Counted from the stretch's first letter, positions 38,557 to 48,192 are shown. The stretch: DNA of 64,000 nt from an uncultured Anaerolineae bacterium (GCA_903875215.1 CAIQVH010000008.1:1-64000), one strand, 5' to 3'. Notes: a model not told the origin generated them from the sequence alone. Made by a program: numbers and translations.

Positions 38557-39381
38557 TTAAGCGTCTGGTGAGAAAATGACAGCCAGGCGGTCATGCCCGG
38601 CCAGATCTTTCTTTATTTCGATGACCGCCGTTGGAAACTGCTCCCGCGCCAGGGACTGCAGCGCCGGCCCCTGCCGGGTCTCGATTTCGAGCAGGATCAA
38701 CCCCACCGCCAGCTTTCTCGCCGTTATATCGGCCAGCAGCCGCCGGATGAGTTCCAGCCCGTCCGGGCCGCCATCCAGCGCCAGGGTTGGCTCGCGCCCG
38801 AAGATGGGCAGTTCGCGCAGCGTCGCGCTGGGAATGTAGGGCAGGTTGGCGGTCAGGATATCCCAGGAGCCGTGCGCCAGCGTTTCGGGCAGCAAATCTG
38901 CTTCGAGGAAGGAGATGCGTGTGTCGAGGCCATATTTTTCCGCGTTACGCCGGGCAATCGCCAGGGCAGCGGGGGAAATGTCGGTGGCCAGCAATTCTGC
39001 GCCGGGAACCAGGGTGGCCAGGGTCACAGGGAGAATGCCCGAGCCGGTGCCCACATCCAGGAAGCGGTAGGACGGCTGAGGCCGGGAGCGCAGCCAGGCC
39101 AGGGCGGTATCCACCAGCAGTTCCGTCTCCGGGCGGGGAATCAGCACCTCGGGCGAGATTAAAAAATCCAGGCCATAAAATTCCCAATGACCCAGAATAT
39201 ACGGCAGGGGTACGCCGGCGTTTAACTGGCTGGCGGCGGCGGCGAGGGCAGTCTCCTGCTCCGGGGTGAGCTGCGCTTCGGGATGGCTGAGCAGCCAGGT
39301 GCGGCTGCGACCACTGATATGTGCCAGGAGCACCTGCCATTCCAGCGTGCGCGGGTACTGGTTAATCACCGCCGGCTCCAA
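38557..39381 (-). CDS. prmC: Release factor N5-glutamine methyltransferase
   Basis: A 274-residue SAM-dependent enzyme that methylates the Gln of the GGQ motif in RF1/RF2. It has an N-terminal helical domain (about 1-90), the SAM motif DVGTGSGILPV and the active-site motif NLPYIP in place of the usual NPPY. Its substrate PrfA is encoded about 3 kb upstream on the same strand, but two transporter genes lie between. The start overlaps the upstream permease gene by 20 bp. Confidence 0.92.
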   Translation of the reverse strand: MEPAVINQYPRTLEWQVLLAHISGRSRTWLLSHPEAQLTPEQETALAAAASQLNAGVPLPYILGHWEFYGLDFLISPEVLIPRPETELLVDTALAWLRSRPQPSYRFLDVGTGSGILPVTLATLVPGAELLATDISPAALAIARRNAEKYGLDTRISFLEADLLPETLAHGSWDILTANLPYIPSATLRELPIFGREPTLALDGGPDGLELIRRLLADITARKLAVGLILLEIETRQGPALQSLAREQFPTAVIEIKKDLAGHDRLAVIFSPDA

Positions 39382-40210
39382 ACAGGAGTTTGTCGAACAG
39401 GGTGCGCTGGAAGATCAGGAAAATCACCACCACCGGGGCCGACATGATCAGTGCCAGTGAGCCGAGCTGGCTCCAGGGTTGTGCGTAGCCGCTCTGGACG
39501 ATGGCGTAAATGGCCATGGCCAGGGTGACGGTGTCGGCGCGTTCGACGAACAGCCAGCCGATGGCGAATTCGGAATAGGCCATCAGGAAGGCGATCAGGG
39601 CGGCGACGGCGATGGAGGGCAGGGCCAGCGGCAGGGTGATGTGGGTGAAGGTGGTCAGGTCGCTGGCGCCGTCGAGGTGGGCGGCTTCTTCCACTTCGAG
39701 CGGGATGGATTGGAAGGCGGCGCGCATGTTCCAGATGCAGAAGGGCATGGCGAATGTGGCATAGACCAGGATCAACGCCAGCAGGGTGGTGCGGATGCCC
39801 AGCGCGCTGAGGACGATGTACAACGGCGTGGCGAAGGCCACGGCGGGCAGCACGGCAGTCAGTAGCAGGATGAACAATCCGGGTTGGCGGCCGGGGAAGC
39901 GGAAGCGCGCGAAAGCATATGCCAGGCTGGCGCCGAGCAGCATGGCCATCAGGGCGGTGCTGAAGGAGACGAGCAGGCTGTTTTTGAGCAGGACGGTGAA
40001 TTCAACGGATTGGTAGGGCCGGTCGAGGACTTGCAGGAGGGGTTGCAGTGAGAATTCCTTGGGGAAGGCGCGGAATTCTGTTGGGCGGCTGAGCAATGCG
40101 CCGTCGAAAGCCAGGCGCAGGGTGCTCCAGATGGGGATCAGGACGAACAGGCCGATCAGGGCCAGCAGAATCTGGGTCAGGAACTGTTGAAGCAGGGTAG
40201 GTTTACGCAT
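39362..40210 (-). CDS. Sugar-type ABC transporter permease (MalG-like)
   Basis: A 282-residue permease of the carbohydrate-uptake 1 group with about six transmembrane helices and the EAA motif EEAAHLDGASDLTTF before ITLPLALP, the coupling helix contacting the ATPase. It pairs with the permease half encoded just upstream, overlapping it by 8 bp. No ATPase or binding-protein gene adjoins, so the ATPase must be shared or distant. The binding protein at 53195 is a possible partner, though 13 kb away. Confidence 0.9.
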   Translation of the reverse strand: MRKPTLLQQFLTQILLALIGLFVLIPIWSTLRLAFDGALLSRPTEFRAFPKEFSLQPLLQVLDRPYQSVEFTVLLKNSLLVSFSTALMAMLLGASLAYAFARFRFPGRQPGLFILLLTAVLPAVAFATPLYIVLSALGIRTTLLALILVYATFAMPFCIWNMRAAFQSIPLEVEEAAHLDGASDLTTFTHITLPLALPSIAVAALIAFLMAYSEFAIGWLFVERADTVTLAMAIYAIVQSGYAQPWSQLGSLALIMSAPVVVIFLIFQRTLFDKLLFGAGGD

Positions 40211-42356
40211 AAGTGACCCCTGCGCCGGCTTTGCTCCAGCGGTTGAAGAGTGCCACGAAGACCATCAAGATGATCATGGTGAGGATGTTCAGCCCGGCGG
40301 AGATGGCAAACTGGCCGGCGGAGCGGCCAAATCCGCCGGAGGAGGGGTTGAACAGGTTGTACGAGAGGGTGGCCAGGGTGGTTAACGAGTAATTGCCAAA
40401 CATGTGCGAGATCTGAAACAGGTAGAACTGGTTGAAGGCGAAGATGCCGCGGATGATGATGGCCGGGATCAGCAGGGGGAACAACAGGGGCCAGTAGATG
40501 TAACGAAAACTTTGCCAGTTGCTGGCGCCGTCCATTGCCGCAGCGTCCGACACTTCGGCGGGGATCAGCTTCAGGCCGGCGCTGGCGGCCAGCATCATGA
40601 TGGGGAATCCGTACCACAGGCTGATGATCAGCAGGATCAGCAGGGTGGCGCCGGGGTTGCTCTCCCAGCCGAGCAGGAAGCTGAAAGGAATGCCAGGCCC
40701 GTATTTTTGCGCCGCCAGGGCCAGCCAGCCGGTGCCGCTGGAGAGGACGTTGAACCACATGATGGCGCCAATGGTCTCTGGGATGGCCCAGGGCAGAACG
40801 AAAAAGGCCTGCCAGCCGCGCCGCATCGCGACGCGCTGGTTCCAGAGCAGCAGGGAGGCGCCGATTCCCAGGGCGGCTTGCAACCCCACCGAGAGACCGG
40901 TCCAGAGCAGGTTGAAGCCGAGCAGGCCGGAGGTGGTTATGTAATCCAGGATGGGCATATAGGAGGCAGCGCCAATGTAGTGGACGAGGCGGTCATCTGC
41001 CGGGCTGGCGGCCTGCCCGCTTAATAACCCGGCGCTGACGGCGCGCCAGACGCCGCCGCGCATCCCGTCCAGGATGGAGCGCAGGTTGAAATCGGTCAGC
41101 GACATGGCGAACTGGTACAGAAGTGGGTAAAGCGTCAGGATGGCGAAGAAGAGCGCGCCGGGAATCAGCCAGGGCAGGGCCAGGCGCAGAGAGCTGCGTT
41201 CGGGGGGACGATTGAGTTTTTCGGCGCGGGCGGTTTTCCAATCAGCCAATAGGCTGGCGCCAAAGGCCCATACCGCTTCTCCGGCGGCCAGGGAGAGCGG
41301 CGCGGTCAGGGTGACGACGTATTGCGGCCATTTGGTTGGCCAGGCGAGCAGGAAGGCGAGGCCGATGGCCAGCCAGAGCACATAGACTGGCTCGCGTTTC
41401 CACAGGCGCGGCAGGCCGAAGCAGGCAATGAGCGCAATCAGTGGATCCATGACGTAGGAAAAGACATCCGGATGCCATTGGCCGACTGAAAACAGGAAAA
41501 TCCAGACGAGCGGCTGGTAAACGGGGAGGTCGGCCTGTTGGACATCTACCGAGCTTGTGGCGTAGCCGGCGTGATAAAGGATTGAACTCTTCAGGCGTTC
41601 GAGCGGGGCGGGCCACAGGTACGGGTCTGCGGCGAAAAAGACAACCAGTGCCAGGATTCCCCAGGGCAGGGCCAGGCGCAGGAAGCGCGCCAGGCTGGCG
41701 CGGTCTTTGGGGGTGGCGATCAGCCAGTCGAGCAGGATGGCGATTCCGATCAGGGCGTAGAGATATTTGGAGGCGGCGGTCAGCCCGAGCAGGGCGCCGG
41801 AGGCGATCAGCCAACCGGGGCGGTCATCATGTTTGAAGCGGGTGTAGGTGAAAACGGCGGCCAGGCTGGTCAGCGCGGGCAGGCCTTCGAGCATGATCTG
41901 GCTGGTGTATTTGATGGTCAGGGCGTGAATGGCGAGGAAAAATCCGCCAGCCGGGTTGAGAAGGGCCAGCAAGGCGGCAGTCAGCGTGCCGAGCACGACT
42001 CCAACCGCCCGGGCGGCGCGTTTTTGGGGATAGGGCAAGAACTTGTCCGGTTCGGCGTTGGTGCTGCGGTCGGGGAGGAGGGCGAATTCGGGTACGGTCA
42101 GCAGGTTGAGGCCGTAGAGCATTTTGGCCAGTGGAGGATGTTCGGGGCGGTAGTTGTACTCTGTCAGCCCGCCAAAATCGCCGGAGCGAAAGACCGCTGC
42201 GTATTCCTGGGCGGCGCGCAGATAATCGTCCTCGTCATAATCCACGGGCAGGTGCAGGGCGGCGTATGAGCGCAGGTTCCAGGCCAGGGCGGCGACCAAT
42301 AGGATTGCCAGCAGGCGGAAAAAAGGCAGGGTTTTGTTCATGGCTGTGATTCCCAA
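40203..42356 (-). CDS. GT-C glycosyltransferase fused to MalF-like ABC permease
   Basis: A 717-residue polytopic fusion. Residues about 1-385 resemble PMT/ArnT-family lipid-linked glycosyltransferases: an acidic loop (DYDEDDYL near 40) after the first helix, HPPLAKMLYG (about 73-82), and many helices. From about residue 389 (LPWLIPGALFFAILTLYPLL) it is a MalF-like ABC permease with its EAA motif (DAAAMDGASNWQSF). I know of no such fusion. The frame is continuous through a hydrophilic linker (TARAEKLNRPPERSS). The second permease follows with an 8-bp overlap. ATG 42341 is an alternative start. Whether it is one polypeptide in vivo is untested. Confidence 0.8.
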   Translation of the reverse strand: MGITAMNKTLPFFRLLAILLVAALAWNLRSYAALHLPVDYDEDDYLRAAQEYAAVFRSGDFGGLTEYNYRPEHPPLAKMLYGLNLLTVPEFALLPDRSTNAEPDKFLPYPQKRAARAVGVVLGTLTAALLALLNPAGGFFLAIHALTIKYTSQIMLEGLPALTSLAAVFTYTRFKHDDRPGWLIASGALLGLTAASKYLYALIGIAILLDWLIATPKDRASLARFLRLALPWGILALVVFFAADPYLWPAPLERLKSSILYHAGYATSSVDVQQADLPVYQPLVWIFLFSVGQWHPDVFSYVMDPLIALIACFGLPRLWKREPVYVLWLAIGLAFLLAWPTKWPQYVVTLTAPLSLAAGEAVWAFGASLLADWKTARAEKLNRPPERSSLRLALPWLIPGALFFAILTLYPLLYQFAMSLTDFNLRSILDGMRGGVWRAVSAGLLSGQAASPADDRLVHYIGAASYMPILDYITTSGLLGFNLLWTGLSVGLQAALGIGASLLLWNQRVAMRRGWQAFFVLPWAIPETIGAIMWFNVLSSGTGWLALAAQKYGPGIPFSFLLGWESNPGATLLILLIISLWYGFPIMMLAASAGLKLIPAEVSDAAAMDGASNWQSFRYIYWPLLFPLLIPAIIIRGIFAFNQFYLFQISHMFGNYSLTTLATLSYNLFNPSSGGFGRSAGQFAISAGLNILTMIILMVFVALFNRWSKAGAGVTYA

Positions 42357-42358
42357 TC

Positions 42359-42398
42359 AAAAAATCCGCAATCCGCAAGGCTACGAATTACGGATTTT
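42359..42398 (-). terminator. Terminator after prfA
   Basis: AAAATCCG (42361-42368) pairs with CGGATTTT (42391-42398), with further partial pairing inside; on the minus strand the stem runs into T6 (42364-42359). Confidence 0.7.
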
Positions 42399-42418
42399 GT
42401 TTTCAGTAAGGCGGCGCT

Positions 42419-43492
42419 TTACTCGTCGTCTTCGTCAGCGCCAGCCGAGAGTTTTCCGGCTTCATCGCGCGTGGAGAGTTCTTCGATGAACATTTCGATG
42501 TCGCCGTCCATGACCACGGGCAGGTTGTAAGAGGAGATGCCGATGCGGTGATCGGTGACGCGGCTTTGCGGGTAATTGTAGGTGCGGATTTTCTCGGAGC
42601 GTTCGCCCGAGCCGACCTGTGAGCGGCGGGTTTCTTCCAGTTCGGCACGGCGCTTCAGTTCTTCCATTTCAAACAGGCGGGCCCGCAAAATGGACATGGC
42701 GCGCAATCTGTTTTGAAGTTGCGAGCGCTCATCCTGGCAGGTGACAACCATCCCGGTCGGTTTGTGGTACAGGCGCACAGCGGTGGAGTTTTTTTGCACA
42801 TTTTGCCCGCCCGCGCCCGCCGAGCGGTACACCTCGATTTCGATGTCGCTTTCGGGGATGCTGATTTCGACATCGTCCACTTCGGCCAGGACAGCCACGG
42901 TTACGGTGGAGGTGTGGATGCGCCCCTGCGCCTCGGTGGCCGGGACGCGCTGTACGCGATGGACGCCTGATTCCCATTTCAGCTTGGAAAATGCGCCTTT
43001 GCCTTTGATCTCGAAAATGACTTCTTTGAACCCGCCGATGCCAATTTCGCTGGCCGACATGACTTCGCTCTTCCAGCGCTGACGCTCGGCGAAGCGGTTA
43101 TACATGCGGAATAAATCTGCGGCGAACAGGGCGGCTTCATCTCCGCCGGCTCCGGCACGGATTTCGACAATCACGTTCTTATCGTCGCGCGGGTCTTTGG
43201 GCACCAGCAGGGTTTTTAGCGCGTTCTCCAGCTCAGTGAGCAGGGTTTCCAATTCGGCCAGTTCTAGTTCGGCCAGTTCGCGCATTTCCGCATCCTCACC
43301 ATCCAGCAGGGCGCGGGCTTCGTCCTTGCGTTTGAGGGCATTCTTATACTCGCGCGCCTTTTCGACGATGGCTTCTAGTTCGGTGCGTTCTTTGTTCAAA
43401 TCCGCAGCTTTCTGGTAGTCGTTTCCAACTTCCATCAGCTGGCGGCTGAGTTCTTCATAGCGGTCTTCAATTCCAGCGAGTTTATCGAGCAT
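42419..43492 (-). CDS. prfA: Peptide chain release factor 1
   Basis: RF1 (357 residues) recognises UAA/UAG and triggers peptide release. It contains the GGQ loop ([14 protein letters not shown]), the PxT stop-codon recognition motif (VPATEAQGR) and the usual coiled domain 1. The frame stays open upstream, but [10 protein letters not shown] at 43492 is the family start and the extension is unlike RF1. The conserved prfA-prmC pair is split here by two transporter genes. Confidence 0.94.
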   Translation of the reverse strand: MLDKLAGIEDRYEELSRQLMEVGNDYQKAADLNKERTELEAIVEKAREYKNALKRKDEARALLDGEDAEMRELAELELAELETLLTELENALKTLLVPKDPRDDKNVIVEIRAGAGGDEAALFAADLFRMYNRFAERQRWKSEVMSASEIGIGGFKEVIFEIKGKGAFSKLKWESGVHRVQRVPATEAQGRIHTSTVTVAVLAEVDDVEISIPESDIEIEVYRSAGAGGQNVQKNSTAVRLYHKPTGMVVTCQDERSQLQNRLRAMSILRARLFEMEELKRRAELEETRRSQVGSGERSEKIRTYNYPQSRVTDHRIGISSYNLPVVMDGDIEMFIEELSTRDEAGKLSAGADEDDE

Positions 43493-43621
43493 AGATCCCT
43501 TTTGATGCGGCGGAGATTCCGCCTGGCGACACGGCGTCCCTTGGGGCAGGGGCAGGCGACACAAAGCGCGGCCACGTGCGCCGCGCTTGCAAATTATAAC
43601 CGGACTTGCTAACCGGGCGGG

Positions 43622-43771
43622 TTAGAATTTTACCGCCAGCGAGAGGGCCGAGAGAGCCATGGAAAGGATCAAGATCACTGCGACGGAGATGAAGATGACC
43701 TGGTTGCGGCGCACCTGCCGGGCGTGATAATCGCGCCTTTCACTTTTCGGTTCGTGGGTTTTTCCTGCCAT
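43622..43771 (-). CDS. Small single-pass membrane protein (49 aa)
   Basis: A 49-residue frame with an AAAGGA ribosome-binding site and one C-terminal transmembrane helix (about 24-47, QVIFISVAVILILSMAL) after a basic, Arg-rich N-terminus (KSERRDYHARQVRRNQ). This is the topology of a short tail-anchored protein. It lies between the response regulator and prfA on the same strand. No family recognised. Confidence 0.55.
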   Translation of the reverse strand: MAGKTHEPKSERRDYHARQVRRNQVIFISVAVILILSMALSALSLAVKF

Positions 43772-43781
43772 TGTTATTCCT

Positions 43782-44183
43782 TTAATTGATTTTTTGCAGG
43801 GCTATTTTACCGTGTTTTTCAAAGGCGGTTTGCAGGGCGGTCTCCAGTTCGGCCAGGCTGACTGGTTTGGTGGCGTAGGCATCCGCGCCCAGGCGGAAGG
43901 CTTCGTCAATCTGCACATCGGCAGCTTCTGAGGAGAGCATGATGATCGGCAGGCCGGCCCATTCCGGGCGGCGGCGCACGAATTCCAGCATCATGATCCC
44001 GGTTACATCGGGCATGCTGATATCCAGCACCAGCAAATCGGGGCATTTCCCCTCGATCAATTCCTTGGCCGCCAGGCGCGCCTGCAGAAAATGACGCGTT
44101 TGACAGCCGAGCATCTGCAACATCAGGCTGACAGCGCGTGCCATTTCTTCATCATCATCAACAATCCAAACGTGTTTCGTCAT
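43782..44183 (-). CDS. Single-domain response regulator
   Basis: A 133-residue receiver domain with no output domain: the acidic triplet DDDEE near the N-terminus, phospho-acceptor Asp in LLVLDISMPDV (about residue 53) and Lys in YATKPVS. It may act on another protein or as a phosphate relay. No kinase gene is nearby. It starts 3 bp after the uvrC stop, so it probably belongs to the same transcript, although no functional link to DNA repair is evident. Confidence 0.9.
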   Translation of the reverse strand: MTKHVWIVDDDEEMARAVSLMLQMLGCQTRHFLQARLAAKELIEGKCPDLLVLDISMPDVTGIMMLEFVRRRPEWAGLPIIMLSSEAADVQIDEAFRLGADAYATKPVSLAELETALQTAFEKHGKIALQKIN

Positions 44184-44186
44184 ATC

Positions 44187-46055
44187 CTAATCCAGGTAAG
44201 CTTTGATGGCTTCCGCCGCATCGCGTGGGACGACAGCAGTCAGCTCCTCCAGGGAAGCCTCTCTGATCTTATCGATAGAACCGAAATGTTTCAAGAGGGA
44301 CTTTCGTCTCACTTGCCCAATGCCTGGAATGGCATCCAACTGTGAGGCCAGCCCTTGTTTTGAGCGCCGCGCACGGTGCGCAGTGATGCCAAAGCGATGC
44401 GCCTCATCGCGGATGCGCTGCACCAGGTATAACCCCTGCGAGTGGCGCGGCAGCAGCAGCGGCTCAGATTTGTGCGGGAAGAAAATCTCCTCCTCGCGTT
44501 TGGCCAGCCCAACCACCGGCACCTGCTTCAGCAGGTGGAATTTTTCCAGCACAGAGACGGCCCGCCCGAGCTGGCCTTTTCCGCCATCGATGATGATCAG
44601 ATCTGGTAAAAAGGAAAACGCCTCGTCCACCTTTGCCCCCGGTGCCTGGGTGGCCGTTTCCGAAGCCGCTTCCCAGCGTTTGAAGCGCCGCGTCAGCATT
44701 TCCTCCATGCTGGCAAAATCATCCGGTGCGCCAATCGAAGTACTGTCGATATTAAATTTGCGATACAGCCGTTTGGCAGGCACACCCTGCTCGAAGACAA
44801 CCATGGCTCCGACGGTTGCTACGCCCTGGGTGTGCGATACATCGTAACACTCCACCCGGTTGGGCGGGTTGCTCAACCCCAACGCTGATTGCAGTTCAGC
44901 CAGCGCCATTTCCTGCTTGTGGGTATCGGCCTGCCACTGCGTACGCAAGGCCTGCAGCGTTTCGGCAGCATTTTCGGCGGCCATGGCCACCAATTCATGG
45001 GGCTGGCCGTCCTGCGGCACGAGCATCTCCACTTTTTCGCCGCCGCGCCGCGAGCGCAGCCATTCCTGGATGATCCGGGCTTCTTCAATTTCCTGCGGCA
45101 GCAATAATTGTTGGGGTATGCTGGCGGCTTCGGTGTAGAACTGCTTCAGGAATTCGGCGATGACTTCGGTGTCGGCGGATTCCTCGGTTCCTTCCAGCAC
45201 AAAATATTCTCGCCCGATCAATTTACCGCCCCGGATGAAGAAGATCTGTACGCAGGCTTCGCCGTTGGTGCGGGCCATCGCCACCACGTCCGAATCTTTA
45301 TAATCTGAAGCGAAGACCACTTTTTGGCGCTCGATGATACTGCCGATGGCTTTTAACTGGTCTCGAACCGCTGCTGCTTTCTCAAAGCGCAGTTCCTCGG
45401 CGGCTTTTTCCATCTCGCCTGTCAGCCGGGCTAGAATACCCTCGCTGTGACCGCCCAGAAAGGCCATCAGGTCGCTGATCATTTGCCGGTACCCGGCCTG
45501 GTCCACCGCGCCGATGCAAGGCCCGGTACAGAGTTTGATGTCGTAATACAGGCAGGCGCGTTTATCCAGCCCGGTGATTTCCCGGTCGCAGGTCAGGTAG
45601 GGGAAGACCTTGCGGAGCACATCGAGCGTCTGGTAAACGGCCCAGGCCGAAGTGTAGGGGCCGAAGTAACGGGCGCCGTCCTCCAGCATCTGGCGGGTGA
45701 CGGTAACCCGTGGATAGGTTTCGTTCCAGTGGACTTTGATGTACGGGTAGCGTTTGTCATCCTTCAGCCGGATGTTGTACTTGGGCCGGTAGCGCTTGAT
45801 CAGGTTCATTTCCAGGATCAGGGCTTCCAGCTCCGAGCCGACTACGATCCATTCGATGTGCGCAATATCACGCACCAGCCGGCGGGTTTTGTTGTCGTGG
45901 CTGGCATCGGTGTGGAAATAGGAGCGCACCCGGTTCCGGAGATTGATCGCCTTGCCAACATAAATGATCGTCCCGGAGGCGTTCTTCATTTGGTAACAGC
46001 CGGGTTTGGTGGGCAGGGTATCGAGGATGCCTTGCAGGTGGGCGGAGATTTCCAT
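44187..46055 (-). CDS. uvrC: UvrABC system protein C
   Basis: UvrC (622 residues) makes both incisions in nucleotide excision repair. The N-terminal GIY-YIG nuclease is seen as TKPGCYQMKNASGTIIYVGKA (about 16-36), then a UVR motif (about 205-240), the RNase H-like endonuclease region (VECYDVSHTQG, LIIDGGKGQL) and a C-terminal helix-hairpin-helix pair (IPGIGQVRRKSLLKHF). Complete, of usual length. Confidence 0.95.
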   Translation of the reverse strand: MEISAHLQGILDTLPTKPGCYQMKNASGTIIYVGKAINLRNRVRSYFHTDASHDNKTRRLVRDIAHIEWIVVGSELEALILEMNLIKRYRPKYNIRLKDDKRYPYIKVHWNETYPRVTVTRQMLEDGARYFGPYTSAWAVYQTLDVLRKVFPYLTCDREITGLDKRACLYYDIKLCTGPCIGAVDQAGYRQMISDLMAFLGGHSEGILARLTGEMEKAAEELRFEKAAAVRDQLKAIGSIIERQKVVFASDYKDSDVVAMARTNGEACVQIFFIRGGKLIGREYFVLEGTEESADTEVIAEFLKQFYTEAASIPQQLLLPQEIEEARIIQEWLRSRRGGEKVEMLVPQDGQPHELVAMAAENAAETLQALRTQWQADTHKQEMALAELQSALGLSNPPNRVECYDVSHTQGVATVGAMVVFEQGVPAKRLYRKFNIDSTSIGAPDDFASMEEMLTRRFKRWEAASETATQAPGAKVDEAFSFLPDLIIIDGGKGQLGRAVSVLEKFHLLKQVPVVGLAKREEEIFFPHKSEPLLLPRHSQGLYLVQRIRDEAHRFGITAHRARRSKQGLASQLDAIPGIGQVRRKSLLKHFGSIDKIREASLEELTAVVPRDAAEAIKAYLD

Positions 46056-46109
46056 GGCGTGATTTTACCGCCGAGTCGGTGGAAAGCGCCGGTTGATTCT
46101 GCGGGCGGG

Positions 46110-46138
46110 TTCGCTTTCGCTTAAACTGCGCGTATAAT
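46110..46138 (+). promoter_or_regulatory. Promoter of the 46166 gene and yigZ
   Basis: TTCGCT, 17-bp spacer and a perfect TATAAT, 27 bp before the ATG at 46166. It lies in the short gap divergent from uvrC. Confidence 0.6.
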
Positions 46139-46165
46139 CCACCCATCCCAACCCCTGAGGCTAAT

Positions 46166-46438
46166 ATGTCCACCGAACCCGATTACAACAGCCTTGACCC
46201 TGACGAAAAAACCAACCGCTTGCTGGCCATCGGCTCCGTCGCCGTTGGGGTGCTCAGTCTGTGCGGCGCACTGCTTCCCATCTGCGGAGCGGCTGGCAGC
46301 CTGGCAGGCATTGGTCTGGGAATTTGGGGCCTGCGATCCGACAGCCGCCGTACGGCGCAGGTTGGCATTTCTGTCTGCATCATCGGCCTGTTGACCTCCA
46401 TCCTGTATGGACTGCTGAGTTTTCTAAGCAAACCCTGA
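46166..46438 (+). CDS. Small two-helix membrane protein (DUF4190-like)
   Basis: A 90-residue protein with an acidic N-terminus (YNSLDPDEKTNRLL) and two hydrophobic segments (about 20-52 and 66-88) separated by LRSDSRRTAQVG. The pattern resembles DUF4190-type small membrane proteins, which have no established function. A similar, separate protein is encoded at 51430. Its TGA overlaps the next ATG by one base. Confidence 0.7.
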   Translation: MSTEPDYNSLDPDEKTNRLLAIGSVAVGVLSLCGALLPICGAAGSLAGIGLGIWGLRSDSRRTAQVGISVCIIGLLTSILYGLLSFLSKP

Positions 46439-47073
46439 TGTCCTCCGCCTATCTTACGCTTTTTGGACAAACCCGGCGCGAATTGCTCGTTGTCAACTCG
46501 CGCTTTATCGCCACTCTCGCCCCGGCCGCGACGAACGAAGCCGCGCGCGCTTTTCTTAAGCAAATTCGAGCAGAATTTCCCGATGCATCCCACCATGTCC
46601 TGGCGTATCTTCTGGGGGGAGGCAACACTCTGAGTGAGTACTGCTCGGATGACGGCGAACCGCAGGGAACTGCCGGGCGCCCAATTCTCACCGTTCTGCG
46701 CGGCTCAGGCCTCGGCGACCTGGCAGTGGTCGTCACCCGCTATTTTGGCGGAACCTTGCTCGGTACTGGCGGGCTGGTTAAAGCGTACACCACGGCGACT
46801 CAGCTGGTCGTTGCTGCCGCTCCACGCGCAAGGCGGATTGCCGTGCACCTGGCCCTGCTCGCCCTGCCTTATAATTTGCTGGAGCGCGTCCGGATGCTGG
46901 TCAACCGGCATAACGGCGACATTTTGGAGGAAGAATTTGCCGCTGAGATCACCCTCACTCTGCGCTTCCCGCTGGACCGGCTGGACGGCTTTCAGGCTGA
47001 ACTGCGCGAGCTTTCCGCCGGGAAACTGCAGGCCGAGGTCATCGAAACCACCGAACAGCTTGTGCCCGCCTAG
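46438..47073 (+). CDS. YigZ/IMPACT-family protein
   Basis: A 211-residue protein of the YigZ/IMPACT family. The N-terminal domain carries the family signatures SEYCSDDGEPQGTAGRP and VVVTRYFGGTLLGTGGLVKAY; the C-terminal domain is ferredoxin-like (about 140-205). Eukaryotic IMPACT regulates Gcn2; the bacterial role is unclear, with ribosome- or RNA-related functions suggested. ATG 46438 is coupled to the previous gene. Confidence 0.88.
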   Translation: MSSAYLTLFGQTRRELLVVNSRFIATLAPAATNEAARAFLKQIRAEFPDASHHVLAYLLGGGNTLSEYCSDDGEPQGTAGRPILTVLRGSGLGDLAVVVTRYFGGTLLGTGGLVKAYTTATQLVVAAAPRARRIAVHLALLALPYNLLERVRMLVNRHNGDILEEEFAAEITLTLRFPLDRLDGFQAELRELSAGKLQAEVIETTEQLVPA

Positions 47074-47143
47074 CGCGCTGGCGCAACTTTTTGACTCTAC
47101 CTGCATCTGATACAATGCATCCACATTCCAAATTGAGGTCCCC

Positions 47144-48118
47144 ATGTCTTTCAACCTGAGCGGATTTTCCACCCCATCCTCCAGCGACTCAAAAAACGTC
47201 AAAGTACTCGTGCTCGGTTCCGGCCCGGCTGGCCTGGCGGCAGCCCTCTACGCGGCCCGGGCCGAACTTTCTCCGGTTGTTCTGACCGGCATGGAACTCG
47301 GCGGCCAGGCAGCCCTCACGCACACCATTGAAAATTATCCCGGCTTCCCCGAAGGAGTCGGCGGGGCGCAGTTGGGCGAATTGTTTCAGAAACAGGCCGA
47401 ACGTTTCGGTGCGGTAGTCGAATTTGACACTGCCCAGGGCGTGGACTTGAGCCAGCGTCCTTTCAAAATCACCACCGACAATGGTCTCTACCTGGCTGAT
47501 ACGTTGATCGTTGCCACTGGAGCCCGCCCCAACCACCTTGAAATTCCCGGCGAGACAGAAATGACCGGTAAAGGCGTCTCTTATTGCGCCACCTGTGACG
47601 GCTGGTTCTTCAAGGACAAGAAAGTCGTTGTCGTCGGCGGAGGCGATTCGGCGCTGGAGGAAGGCCTTTTCCTGACGCGCTATGCCTCCTCTGTCACCAT
47701 CATCCATCGCCGCGATACCCTGCGCGCCGGGAAAGTGCTTCAGAACCGCGCCTTCAACGACCCCAAGATCAGCTTCCTTTGGAATACAGTCGTGACCGCC
47801 GTAGACCAGGGCGACAAAGTCACTACCCTTAAGTTGAGCAACCTGCAGACTGGCACCGCCTCCACCTTCGAAACCGATGGCCTGTTTATTTTCATCGGCC
47901 ACACCCCCAACACCCAGCTTTTTACCGGCCAGTTGACCATGGACGAGGGCGGCTACATTCTGGCCAATGCGCGCATGGAGACCAATATTCCCGGTGTATT
48001 TGTCGCCGGCGAAGTGGCCGACAATCATTTCCGCCAGGTAATCACCTCGGCGGGTATGGGTGCGGCGGCGGCCATCCAGGCCACGCATTTTCTGGAGCAG
48101 GAATTCGCCCAGCCTTAA
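47144..48118 (+). CDS. trxB: Thioredoxin reductase
   Basis: A 324-residue NADPH- and FAD-dependent thioredoxin reductase. FAD site GSGPAGLAAALYAARA, redox pair CATC (in CATCDGWFF) and NADPH site VGGGDSALEEG are in the usual order; the C-terminal FAD segment is GVFVAGEVAD. The gene begins 70 bp after yigZ with its own TACAAT -10 at 47111. No thioredoxin gene is near. Confidence 0.92.
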   Translation: MSFNLSGFSTPSSSDSKNVKVLVLGSGPAGLAAALYAARAELSPVVLTGMELGGQAALTHTIENYPGFPEGVGGAQLGELFQKQAERFGAVVEFDTAQGVDLSQRPFKITTDNGLYLADTLIVATGARPNHLEIPGETEMTGKGVSYCATCDGWFFKDKKVVVVGGGDSALEEGLFLTRYASSVTIIHRRDTLRAGKVLQNRAFNDPKISFLWNTVVTAVDQGDKVTTLKLSNLQTGTASTFETDGLFIFIGHTPNTQLFTGQLTMDEGGYILANARMETNIPGVFVAGEVADNHFRQVITSAGMGAAAAIQATHFLEQEFAQP

Positions 48119-48152
48119 AAATGCCGAGGGGTGCCAGTTTTCCCCGCCAGAG

Positions 48153-48192
48153 AAGGAGACCGCCCATTCTGTTGCGGCAAGTCTCCTTTTTC
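48153..48192 (+). terminator. Terminator after trxB
   Basis: AAGGAGAC (48153-48160) pairs with GTCTCCTT (48181-48188), extended inside by CGC/GCG, followed by a T-run. Confidence 0.8.
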
